Origin: Streptomyces davaonensis JCM 4913
GTDB lineage: Bacteria; Actinomycetota; Actinomycetes; Streptomycetales; Streptomycetaceae
Length of the DNA stretch: 64,000 bases
NCBI RefSeq assembly: GCF_000349325.1
Contig: NC_020504.1
Coordinates: 4,498,053 to 4,562,052 of the forward strand
Direction of reading: 5' to 3'
Every line of letters begins with the position of its first letter. Position 1 is the stretch's first letter. The notes under the pieces are model-generated. The model was not told where the DNA came from and searched no databases. It worked only from the letters and a program-made list of their open reading frames with translations. Positions 46,135 through 53,703 of this stretch are shown here, piece by piece. Position numbers and translations under genes: made by a program.

Positions 46135-47712
46135 TCAGCCGCATCCGCACCCCGCCAGGGCCGTCGCCGCCTTGTCCAGCGCCGACTGGGCCTCTGCCGC
46201 GTTGGTGGTGTCGGTGGCGAGGAAGGCGAAGGCCAGTAGGTGGCCGTCCTGGTCGACGACGGTGCCCGCCAGGGCGTTCACGCCGGTCAGGGTGCCGGTC
46301 TTGGCCCGTACGACGCCGGCCGCGCCGTCCGCGTAGCGGCTGGTCAGGGTGCCGGTGAAGCCCGCGACGGGCAGGCCGGTGAGGATCGGGCGGAGTTCGG
46401 GGTGGGCGGGGTCGCCGGACTGCGCGAGCAGGGCCGTGAGCAGGTCGGCCGTGAGGCGGTTGTCGCGGTTCAGGCCGCTGCCGTCCTTGAATTCGGTGCC
46501 CTTCACGGGCAGTCCGAGCTTGCCGAGTTCGGCGCGGATCGCGCGGCCCGCGCCGGTGAGGTCGGGGCGCTCGCCGGTGGCGAGGGCGGTGTGCCGGGCG
46601 AGGGCCTCGGCGATGTCGTTGTCGCTGTTGGTGAGCATGCGCTCGACCAGGGCCGCCAGCGGCGGCGAGGAGACCTCGGCGAGGGTCTCCGCGCGGGCGG
46701 TCGCCTTGGAGGGGCCCGGCGAGGTCGTGGTGATGCCGTGGTCCTCGATCAGGTCGGCGAAGGTACGGGCCGCCTCCGCCGCCGGTTCGGCCACCCGCGG
46801 CACGGGTCCGCTCGTCGAGTCGTCGGTACGGGCCTCGTCCGCCATCAGGGCGCTGACCCGCGCGAGGTTGTCGTTGACCCCGATCGGGTGGAGCTCCTCG
46901 CCCGCGTAGAGCGTGGTGTCGTACGACAGGGTCACCTCGCGCACGCCGTCCTTCTTCAGGGCGGCGGCGGTGTCCTCGGCGAGGGTGCGCAGGCTCGCGA
47001 GGCCCTCGGTGTCCTTGCGGGCGGTGAGGGTGGGGTCGCCGCCCCCGACGAGGACGAGTTCCTTGGTGTCCGGTTCCAGGGCGGTGCGGGTGGTGAGGCG
47101 GTGGTCGGGGCCGAGGGCGTTCAGGGCCGCGGCTGCGGTGGCGATCTTCGTGGTGGAGGCGGGGGTGAGCGCGGTGCCGGATCCGGCACCGTACAGGCGC
47201 TTGCCGGTGGTCACGTCGACGACGGCCGCGGAGTGGCGGGCGCCGAGCGCGGGGACGCCCAGGAGCGGGTCGAGGAGGGTGGACAGGGCCTTGGTGCCGG
47301 GCGCCGATTTCACCCTCCCGGTGGCTCCGCCGAGGCCGGTGAGGACGGATGCGGCACTCGGCGCAGGGCCGGGTGCCTTGGCCGCCGTACCGGAACTACG
47401 GCCGTGATCTGCGCCACCCGTGCCCTCCTGGGCGACTGCCCGGTCGCGCTCGGCCTTACGCTGACCCGAGGAGTCCCAGGGACCGGCGGCGGTCACCACC
47501 CCGACGGCCAGCGCGAGGCCCGCGGTGGCGGCGCCGGCGGTGTACTGCCAGGTCTTCGGCCTTGTGACCTGCGCCGAGACGGTTCGGCCGAGCCTTGCCA
47601 GGCGCGGTCGTCCGGCCGTGGCCGCCCGTGCGAGACGCGGTCGTACGGCGCCCGCGATCCGTGCCAGCCGCGGTCTCGCGGCTCGCCAAGGCCTCAGCTC
47701 TGGCACGACCAC
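46135..47712 (-). CDS. dacB: D-alanyl-D-alanine carboxypeptidase/endopeptidase (PBP4 type)
   Basis: Class C penicillin-binding protein of the peptidase S13 family (525 residues). The N-terminal cytoplasmic part has three Arg/Pro repeats (ARPRLAR, VRPRLAR, GRPRLAR), then one membrane anchor (about 58-77). The catalytic SxxK motif is PASTTKIATA, SxN is NSDNDIAEAL, and KTG is RAKTGTLTG. Three non-catalytic domains are inserted between SxxK and SxN, as in PBP4. It trims or opens peptidoglycan cross-links. GTG 47712 or 47706 starts the frame. It is the first gene of the run down to ftsH. Confidence 0.92.
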   Translation of the reverse strand: MVVPELRPWRAARPRLARIAGAVRPRLARAATAGRPRLARLGRTVSAQVTRPKTWQYTAGAATAGLALAVGVVTAAGPWDSSGQRKAERDRAVAQEGTGGADHGRSSGTAAKAPGPAPSAASVLTGLGGATGRVKSAPGTKALSTLLDPLLGVPALGARHSAAVVDVTTGKRLYGAGSGTALTPASTTKIATAAAALNALGPDHRLTTRTALEPDTKELVLVGGGDPTLTARKDTEGLASLRTLAEDTAAALKKDGVREVTLSYDTTLYAGEELHPIGVNDNLARVSALMADEARTDDSTSGPVPRVAEPAAEAARTFADLIEDHGITTTSPGPSKATARAETLAEVSSPPLAALVERMLTNSDNDIAEALARHTALATGERPDLTGAGRAIRAELGKLGLPVKGTEFKDGSGLNRDNRLTADLLTALLAQSGDPAHPELRPILTGLPVAGFTGTLTSRYADGAAGVVRAKTGTLTGVNALAGTVVDQDGHLLAFAFLATDTTNAAEAQSALDKAATALAGCGCG

Positions 47713-47791
47713 CAGCCCCTTTCGCGATCACACACCTGCGTGAGGGACACTTAACCACCAGAACTATGTGCTGATCATGGAGGAGCCACCG

Positions 47792-48283
47792 GTGGAGTTC
47801 GACGTCACGATCGAGATTCCGAAGGGTTCGCGGAACAAGTACGAGGTGGACCACGAGACCGGTCGGATCCGCCTGGACCGTCGCCTCTTCACCTCGACCG
47901 CCTACCCGACCGACTACGGCTTCGTCGAGAACACCCTCGGCGAGGACGGCGACCCGCTGGACGCGCTGGTCATCCTGGACGAGCCGACCTTCCCGGGCTG
48001 CCTCATCAAGTGCCGCGCGATCGGCATGTTCCGGATGACGGACGAGGCCGGCGGCGACGACAAGCTGCTGTGCGTTCCGGCGACGGACCCGCGCCAGGAG
48101 CACCTGCGGGACATCCACCACGTGTCGGAGTTCGACCGCCTGGAGATCCAGCACTTCTTCGAGGTCTACAAGGACCTGGAGCCCGGCAAGTCCGTCGAGG
48201 GCGCCGACTGGGTCGGCCGCACCGAGGCCGAGGCCGAGATCGAGCGTTCCTACAAGCGCTTCAAGGACCAGGGCGGCCACTGA
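47792..48283 (+). CDS. ppa: Inorganic pyrophosphatase
   Basis: Family I pyrophosphatase that drives biosynthesis by hydrolysing PPi (163 residues). The signature is clear: [48 protein letters not shown] with the metal-binding Asp residues, and the C-terminal FKDL-type [13 protein letters not shown] 47792 follows GGAGG at good spacing; an in-frame GTG/ATG upstream is less likely. It is divergent from dacB. A perfect hairpin followed by TTCTGTTTT ends the transcript. Confidence 0.97.
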   Translation: MEFDVTIEIPKGSRNKYEVDHETGRIRLDRRLFTSTAYPTDYGFVENTLGEDGDPLDALVILDEPTFPGCLIKCRAIGMFRMTDEAGGDDKLLCVPATDPRQEHLRDIHHVSEFDRLEIQHFFEVYKDLEPGKSVEGADWVGRTEAEAEIERSYKRFKDQGGH

Positions 48284-48301
48284 GCCTGAAGTTCACCGGA
48301 G

Positions 48302-48340
48302 CGGGCTGCACGCACACGCGTGCAGCCCGTTCTGTTTTGT
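48302..48340 (+). terminator. Rho-independent terminator after ppa
   Basis: CGGGCTGCACGC (48302-48313), loop ACAC, GCGTGCAGCCCG (48318-48329), then TTCTGTTTT. A perfect 12-bp stem with a T-rich tail, the most classical intrinsic terminator in the window. Confidence 0.9.
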
Positions 48341-48392
48341 GTGCGCATACTGAGGCTTGGCCTTGAGGTGTCGTACAGGGAGCGCTGCGCAA

Positions 48393-50054
48393 GTGACGGA
48401 GGCGGAGGACCGCAAGCCGCAGTCGGACGAGGCGACCGGCACGTTCGACCCCGAGATCACATCCGAGTTCGCCCTTCCCGAGGGGCTCGCCGTCTCCAGG
48501 AGCGAGTCGGAGACCTCGTCGGAGTTCGCGCTCCCGGACGGTCTCCACACACCACCGGGAGCGGGCGTCGAGCCGGAGGGGTCGGCGTTCAGCGCGCCGA
48601 GCACCTTTCACGCCAGCGACGCGCCGGCCGCGTTCACCCCGGCGACCGGGATACCTGCGGTCAGTCTGACCAAGAACGTGCCCTGGCAGGACCGGATGCG
48701 CACGATGCTGCGGATGCCGGTGGCCGAGCGGCCGGCGCCGGAGCGGGTCCACAAGGCCGAGGAGGAGGGCCCGGCCGTCCCGCGCGTGCTCGACCTGACG
48801 CTGCGTATCGGCGAGCTGCTGCTCGCGGGCGGTGAGGGCGCGGAGGACGTCGAGGCGGCGATGTTCGCGGTCTGCCGGTCCTACGGCCTGGACCGCTGCG
48901 AGCCGAATGTCACCTTCACGCTGTTGTCGATCTCCTACCAGCCGTCCCTGGTGGATGATCCGGTGTCGGCGGCGCGGACGGTACGGCGGCGCGGGACCGA
49001 CTACACGCGGCTCGCGGCGGTGTTCCGGCTGGTGGACGACCTCAGCGACGCGGAGAGCCATATCTCCCTGGAGGAGGCCTACCGGCGGCTCGCGGAGATC
49101 CGCCGCAACCGGCATCCGTATCCGACCTGGGTGCTGACCTCGGCGAGCGGGCTGCTGGCGGGTGCGGCCTCGGTGCTGGTCGGTGGTGATCTGATCGTGT
49201 TCATCGCCGCCGCGTTGGGCGCGATGCTCGGTGACCGGCTGGCGTGGCTGTGCGCGGGGCGGGGGCTGCCGGAGTTCTACCAGTTCACGGTGGCCGCGAT
49301 GCCGCCGGCCGCGATAGGGGTCGCACTGACCCTGGCGCATGTGGACGCCAAGGCGTCCGCCGTGATCACCGGTGGGCTGTTCGCGCTGCTTCCCGGGCGG
49401 GCGCTGGTGGCGGGGGTGCAGGACGGTCTGACCGGGTTCTACATCACCGCATCCGCGCGGCTGCTGGAGGTCATGTACTTCTTCGTCGGGATCGTCGTCG
49501 GGGTGCTGATCATCCTGTACTTCGGCGTGAACCTCGGCGCCAAGCTGAACCCGGACGCGGCGCTGAACATCTCCGAGCGGCCTTATTGGCAGATCGGGGC
49601 GTCGATGCTGCTGTCGCTGACGTTCGCGGTGCTGTTGCAGCAGGAACGGTCCACCGTGCTGGCCGTCACGCTGAACGGCGGGGTCGCCTGGTCGGTGTAC
49701 GGCGCGCTGCACTACACCGCCGGGCTGTCGCCGGTCGCCTCCACGGCCGTGGCGGCGGGGCTGGTGGGGCTGTTCGGGCAGCTGCTGTCGCGGTATCGGT
49801 TCGCGTCGGCGCTGCCGTACACGACCGCGGCGATCGGGCCCCTGTTGCCGGGGTCCGCCACCTACTTCGGGTTGTTGTCCATCGCGCAGAACGAGGTGGA
49901 CAAGGGGTTGGTGTCGCTGGCCACGGCGGCGTCGTTGGCCATGGCCATTGCCATCGGGGTGAACCTCGGGTCGGAGATCTCGCGGCTGTTCCTGCGGCTG
50001 CCGGGTGGGGCTGAGGCGGGGCGCAGGGCTGCGAAGCGGACTCGGGGGTTCTGA
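48393..50054 (+). CDS. ThrE-family threonine/serine exporter
   Basis: A 553-residue membrane protein of the ThrE family. A long hydrophilic N-terminal region (about 1-130) contains a duplicated motif (SEFALPEGL and SEFALPDGL). The ThrE N-domain follows (VLDLTLRIGELLLAGGEGAEDVEAAMFAVCRSYGL), then about ten hydrophobic helices (about 250-530) including the conserved PYWQIGASMLL region and ALPYTTAAIGPLLPGSATYFGLL. It exports small amino acids in Corynebacterium. GTG 48393 has AGGGAG ten bases upstream. Confidence 0.9.
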   Translation: MTEAEDRKPQSDEATGTFDPEITSEFALPEGLAVSRSESETSSEFALPDGLHTPPGAGVEPEGSAFSAPSTFHASDAPAAFTPATGIPAVSLTKNVPWQDRMRTMLRMPVAERPAPERVHKAEEEGPAVPRVLDLTLRIGELLLAGGEGAEDVEAAMFAVCRSYGLDRCEPNVTFTLLSISYQPSLVDDPVSAARTVRRRGTDYTRLAAVFRLVDDLSDAESHISLEEAYRRLAEIRRNRHPYPTWVLTSASGLLAGAASVLVGGDLIVFIAAALGAMLGDRLAWLCAGRGLPEFYQFTVAAMPPAAIGVALTLAHVDAKASAVITGGLFALLPGRALVAGVQDGLTGFYITASARLLEVMYFFVGIVVGVLIILYFGVNLGAKLNPDAALNISERPYWQIGASMLLSLTFAVLLQQERSTVLAVTLNGGVAWSVYGALHYTAGLSPVASTAVAAGLVGLFGQLLSRYRFASALPYTTAAIGPLLPGSATYFGLLSIAQNEVDKGLVSLATAASLAMAIAIGVNLGSEISRLFLRLPGGAEAGRRAAKRTRGF

Positions 50055-50122
50055 GCGCCTATTGGGGCGGGGGTTTTGGAGCCCGACGGCGGCTGCTGGT
50101 CCGCTGTGGTTTCTCGCGCAGT

Positions 50123-50147
50123 TCCCCGCGCCCCTTTAGGGAGTTCT
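50123..50147. repeat. Second copy of a dispersed hairpin-like repeat
   Basis: TCCCCGCGCCCCTTTAGGGA plus GTTCT, 24 of 25 bases identical to the element at 5633-5657. Both lie at the ends of convergent gene pairs. From memory, this motif is common in Streptomyces chromosomes as an intergenic repeat and probably helps to end transcription. Confidence 0.7.
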
Positions 50148-50973
50148 AGTAACCCTGGTTGTAGGGGTACTGGTCGTTCTGCTGGTTGTTGTACGGCTGC
50201 GGGTACTGCTGGGCGTACGGCTGCTGCTGGCCGTAGTACTGCTGCTGGGGGGGCTGGTCCGTCGGGTCGATGCGGCGGAGCTGGGTGGTCGCGTCGTCCA
50301 TCATCTGGGGGTGCTGCTGCACAGCCGGGGTCGCGGGCGCCTCGGCCGCCGCGCGCTTCTTCTTGGAGCGCTCGCGGAGGTACTCGATGATGATCGGGAC
50401 GACCGAGATGAAGACGATCAGGATGAGGATCGACTCGACGTTCTTCTTGATGACGTCGATCTGGCCGAGCCAGTAACCCGCGAGGGTGACGCCGGTGCCC
50501 CAGGCGACACCGCCGATGATGTTGTACGTCAGGAAGGTGCGGTACTTCATCCGGCCGGCGCCGGCCACGATGGGTGCGAAGGTGCGGACGATCGGCACGA
50601 AGCGGGCCAGGACGATCGCCTTCGGGCCGTACTTCTCCATGAACTCGTGGGCCTTCTCCAGGTTCTCCTGTTTGAAGAGCTTGGAGTTGGGGCGGCTGAA
50701 GAGCTTCGGGCCGAAGAACTTGCCGATCATGTAGCCGACCTGGTCGCCGAGGACGGCGGCGAGCACGATCAGGGTGCAGACCAGCCACAGGGGCTGGCTG
50801 ATGAAGTTCCCCTCGGCCACGAACAGGCCCGCCGTGAACAGCAGCGAGTCACCGGGCAGGAACGCGAAGAGGCCCGATTCGGCGAAGACGATGAGCAGGA
50901 TGCCGGGCAGGCTGAAGGTCTCGATCAGGTAGTCCGGGCTGAGCCACTCGGGGGCGAGCGCAAGCGTGGTCAC
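50146..50973 (-). CDS. DedA-family membrane protein with Gln/Tyr-rich tail
   Basis: A 275-residue protein. The DedA core (about 15-205) includes FAESGLFAFLPGDSLLFTAGL, VGYMIGKFFGPKLF, KAIVLARFVPIVRTFAPIVAGAGRMKYRTF with the family Arg, and GVAWGTGVTLAGYWLG. Bacterial DedA proteins are polyprenyl-phosphate or phospholipid flippases needed for envelope homeostasis. The last 45 residues are extremely rich in Gln, Tyr, Pro and Asn (QQQYYGQQQPYAQQYPQPY), a prion-like low-complexity tail. GTG 50973 is the start. Confidence 0.92.
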   Translation of the reverse strand: MTTLALAPEWLSPDYLIETFSLPGILLIVFAESGLFAFLPGDSLLFTAGLFVAEGNFISQPLWLVCTLIVLAAVLGDQVGYMIGKFFGPKLFSRPNSKLFKQENLEKAHEFMEKYGPKAIVLARFVPIVRTFAPIVAGAGRMKYRTFLTYNIIGGVAWGTGVTLAGYWLGQIDVIKKNVESILILIVFISVVPIIIEYLRERSKKKRAAAEAPATPAVQQHPQMMDDATTQLRRIDPTDQPPQQQYYGQQQPYAQQYPQPYNNQQNDQYPYNQGY

Positions 50974-51126
50974 GGGTTCGTGGCTCCTGCGGGGTGGGAC
51001 GGGACGGGCGGGGGCTGATGCTCAAACGTACCAACGCGGCACTACTGCCAACGCACCGCTGGAGGCCCAGGTTCCATGGGCGCCCACAGGATGCCCTTTG
51101 CTCCGGCTCGGGCAAAGCTGTGAACC

Positions 51127-51492
51127 ATGGGTATCGAAGAGTACGGCGGTGGACAGGGCCCCCAGCCCGATGTCCTGGTGGTCACCACGAACGACGTACC
51201 CGGCTACCGGGTGCAGGAGGTCATCGGCGAGATCTTCGGGTTGACGGTGCGCTCCCGGCATCTGGGCAGCCAGATCGGCGCGGGGCTGAAGTCGATGGTC
51301 GGCGGTGAGCTCAAGGGGCTCACCAAGACGCTGGTGCAGACCCGCAACCAGGCCATGGAACGGCTGGTGGAACAGGCACGCGCGCGTGGCGCCAACGCGG
51401 TGCTGGCGTTCCGGTTCGATGTGACGGAAGCCGCCGATGTCGGCACCGAGGTGTGCGCGTACGGGACGGCCGTGGTCGTGGCCCGGGAGTGA
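51127..51492 (+). CDS. YbjQ/UPF0145-family protein
   Basis: A 121-residue protein of the YbjQ (UPF0145) family. The conserved pattern VTTNDVPGYRVQEVIGEIFGLTVRSRHLGSQIGAGLKSMVGGELKGLTK and then RARGANAVLAFRFDV is clear. The fold forms small homo-oligomers; a heavy-metal-binding annotation exists for the family but no cysteine or histidine cluster is seen here. ATG 51127 is used; it is in the middle of a short intergenic stretch divergent from dedA. Function unknown. Confidence 0.85.
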   Translation: MGIEEYGGGQGPQPDVLVVTTNDVPGYRVQEVIGEIFGLTVRSRHLGSQIGAGLKSMVGGELKGLTKTLVQTRNQAMERLVEQARARGANAVLAFRFDVTEAADVGTEVCAYGTAVVVARE

Positions 51493-51508
51493 GCCCCCGG
51501 GCCACGAC
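51475..51508. terminator. Bidirectional terminator between ybjQ-like gene and tipA
   Basis: GTCGTGGCCCGGG (51475-51487) and CCCGGGCCACGAC (51496-51508) form a perfect 13-bp stem with an 8-nt loop. The stop codon of the YbjQ gene lies in the loop, and tipA ends 3 bp away. Confidence 0.85.
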
Positions 51509-51510
51509 GG

Positions 51511-51945
51511 TCACGACGTGTGGCGGTCGGCGTTGGCGAGGATCGCGTCGCGCAGGTGCTCGGCGAGCCCCGGGCCCATGGAGTCGTAGAACGCCTTGAA
51601 GCGCTCGTCGGAGACGTACATCTCGCCGAAGCACTGGTGCATCTCGTACGGGACCTCGAAGTAGTACCTGCTGATGTGTCCGCGGTGTTCCTCGGCGAGG
51701 TCCATGGCCGCCTCGCCGGACGGCTGCTCGCCGGCCGCCACGAGGGCCGCGTACCGCCGTCCCCAGTCGTCGACCTCGGCCTGGATGCGCTTCCAGTCCT
51801 CCTTGGTGTACGTGGCGGCCCGGCGCTGCGACTCGGCGTACGCCTCGGTGTTGCCCCAGCGCTGCTCGGCCTCCTCGGCGTACTGGTCCGGGTCCTTGTC
51901 GCCGAAGACCTCGAACCGCTCCTCAGGCGTGAGATTGATCCCCAT
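51511..51945 (-). other. Internal translation start giving TipAS
   Basis: Within tipA, ATG 51945 begins the stand-alone drug-binding domain (GINLTPEERFEVFG...), 144 residues, the known length of TipAS. A strong internal ribosome site GGAGG lies 8 nt upstream, inside the coiled-coil coding sequence. In S. lividans TipAS is made in large excess over TipAL and soaks up the drug. Confidence 0.85.
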
Positions 51946-52272
51946 CTTGCGTGCCTCCATGGCCTGCTCCACGGCCGTCGCCATCTTCTGGAGCTTCTCG
52001 ATCCGGGCGGTCAGCAGTTCGTGCTGGCGGCGCAGATGCGCGCGCGGGTCGGCGTCCGGATCGTCGAGCAGGGCGGCGACCTCGTCGAGCGGGAAGCCGA
52101 GCTCCCGGTAGAACAGGATCTGCTGAAGCCGGTCGAGGTCGCCGTCGCTGTAGCGCCGGTGGCCCGCGTGGCTGCGCTCGCTCGGGGCGAGCAGGCCGAT
52201 GTCGTCGTAGTGGTGCAAGGTGCGCACCGTCACTCCGGCGAAGCCCGCGACCTGTCCCACGGAGTAGCTCAC
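51511..52272 (-). CDS. tipA: Thiostrepton-induced MerR-family regulator TipAL
   Basis: A 253-residue activator, the same length as S. lividans TipAL. The MerR helix-turn-helix (YSVGQVAGFAGVTVRTLHHYDDIGLL) is followed by a long coiled coil (about 75-108) and the C-terminal TipAS antibiotic-binding domain. Cys214 (QCFGEMYVSDERF) matches the residue that covalently binds thiostrepton and other thiopeptides. GTG 52272 is the start, with GGGAG upstream. It activates its own promoter at 52303-52333. The gene can sense thiopeptides as autogenous resistance by sequestration. Confidence 0.96.
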   Translation of the reverse strand: MSYSVGQVAGFAGVTVRTLHHYDDIGLLAPSERSHAGHRRYSDGDLDRLQQILFYRELGFPLDEVAALLDDPDADPRAHLRRQHELLTARIEKLQKMATAVEQAMEARKMGINLTPEERFEVFGDKDPDQYAEEAEQRWGNTEAYAESQRRAATYTKEDWKRIQAEVDDWGRRYAALVAAGEQPSGEAAMDLAEEHRGHISRYYFEVPYEMHQCFGEMYVSDERFKAFYDSMGPGLAEHLRDAILANADRHTS

Positions 52273-52302
52273 TTCATCCGCTCCCTTCTCGGTACGCACT
52301 CC

Positions 52303-52333
52303 ACGGTGAATCCTCACGCCACGTGAGGTGCAA
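52303..52333 (-). promoter_or_regulatory. tipA promoter and TipAL operator
   Basis: On the minus strand TTGCAC (52333-52328, -35) is followed after 19 bp by CACCGT (52308-52303, -10), the long spacer typical of MerR-activated promoters. The spacer contains the perfect inverted repeat CCTCACG-TGG-CGTGAGG (plus-strand coordinates 52312-52328). It matches the well-known ptipA promoter closely (CTTGCACCTCACGT, with the same repeat). Confidence 0.9.
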
Positions 52334-52384
52334 GCCCATTCGGCATGCCCGCATTGCACTATTTGCGCGCTTAGGGTGTCCTCC

Positions 52385-53677
52385 GTGGCCCAGGACCCCG
52401 CGCCGCAGGCGCCCGCCGCCCCGGCGACACCGGCGACCCCGGCACGCACCCTGCTGCCGCTGATCCTCCCCGCCCTGGTCGTGGGCGTGGGAGCGAGCCT
52501 GCTGTTCCTCGGGGTGAGCGAGGCGGCCGAGGCCTTCCAGGACGTGCTGTGGCAGAACCTGCCGGACGCGCTGGGCGTCGGCCGCTACTCGGTGCTGTGG
52601 ATGCTGGTCATGCTCACCGCCACCGGGGTCGCCGTCGGTCTGGTGGTGTGGAAGGTCCCCGGACATGCCGGGCCCGACCCCGCCACCACCGGTCTGGACG
52701 CCCCCGTCCTGCCACCCGCCGTGCTGCCGGGTCTGCTGCTGGCGACCGCCCTGATGCTCGCGGGCGGGCCGAGCCTCGGCCCGGAGAACCCGATCATCGC
52801 CGCCAATGTGGGCCTCACCTTCTGGATCGGGCACCGCTTCCTGCCCAAGGTGCCCGGCGGGCTGTGGGCGGCGCTAGCGGAGGCGGCGACCATCGGCGCG
52901 CTGTTCGGCACGCCGGTGGCGGCGGCGCTGGTGATCTCCGAGGCGCTGGCCGGGCGCAAGATCCAGGGGGCGCTGTGGGACAACGTCTTCGCCCCGCTCG
53001 TGGCCGCCGCGGTCGGCGCGACGACCACCACGCTGATCGCCCATCCGACCTTCGACCTGGATCTGCCCCCCTTCGACCACCCCGGCTGGGACGATCTGCT
53101 GGCGGCGCTGGTGATCGCCTCGGCGGGCGCGCTGCTCGGCATGGCGGCCGTGTACGCCTTCCCGTATGTCCACGCCGCTTTCAGCCGGCTGCGGCACCCG
53201 ATGCTGATGCTTCCGGTGGGCGGGCTCGTCCTGGGGCTGCTGGGGGCCCTGGGCGGCCATCTGACGCTCTTCAAGGGGCTGGAGGAGATCGGGGAGCTGG
53301 CGGCCGATCCCGACGGCTGGTCGGCGGGCGAGTTCGCCACGATGTCGTTGGTGAAGCTGGCCGCGATGGTGGTCGCCGCCTGCTGCGGCTTCCGGGGCGG
53401 GCGGATCTTCCCGTCCGTCTTCGTGGGCGTGGCCCTCGGACTGTGCGCCCACGCACTGGTGCCCGAGGTGCATCCCGCGCTCGCGGTCTCGACCGGCGTG
53501 CTCGGTGTACTGCTCGCGGTCACCCGGCAGGGCTGGGTGAGTCTGTTCACCGCCGCTGTCCTGGTCGCCTCCCCCACCATCCTCGCCCTTCTCTGCATCG
53601 CCTCGCTGCCCGCCTGGCTGCTGGTGACCGGCCGCCCCCAGATGCAACTGCGCGAGGACGGCACGCCCGTCCGTTGA
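52385..53677 (+). CDS. ClC-type ion channel/antiporter
   Basis: A 430-residue membrane protein with ten or more hydrophobic helices. ClC-like motifs are visible in altered form: GGPSLGPENP (for GREGP), FGTPVAAALVISEAL, and CCGFRGGRIFPSVFVGVALG (for GxFxP). It may move chloride, perhaps in exchange for protons. The first signature motif is weak, so channel versus antiporter cannot be told. GTG 52385 is used; GTG 52376 is possible. It is 112 bp from the divergent tipA and 26 bp before glutamate decarboxylase, so it probably forms an operon with it. Confidence 0.82.
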   Translation: MAQDPAPQAPAAPATPATPARTLLPLILPALVVGVGASLLFLGVSEAAEAFQDVLWQNLPDALGVGRYSVLWMLVMLTATGVAVGLVVWKVPGHAGPDPATTGLDAPVLPPAVLPGLLLATALMLAGGPSLGPENPIIAANVGLTFWIGHRFLPKVPGGLWAALAEAATIGALFGTPVAAALVISEALAGRKIQGALWDNVFAPLVAAAVGATTTTLIAHPTFDLDLPPFDHPGWDDLLAALVIASAGALLGMAAVYAFPYVHAAFSRLRHPMLMLPVGGLVLGLLGALGGHLTLFKGLEEIGELAADPDGWSAGEFATMSLVKLAAMVVAACCGFRGGRIFPSVFVGVALGLCAHALVPEVHPALAVSTGVLGVLLAVTRQGWVSLFTAAVLVASPTILALLCIASLPAWLLVTGRPQMQLREDGTPVR

Positions 53678-53703
53678 ACTCCCCCACCCGCAAGGAGACC
53701 CCG

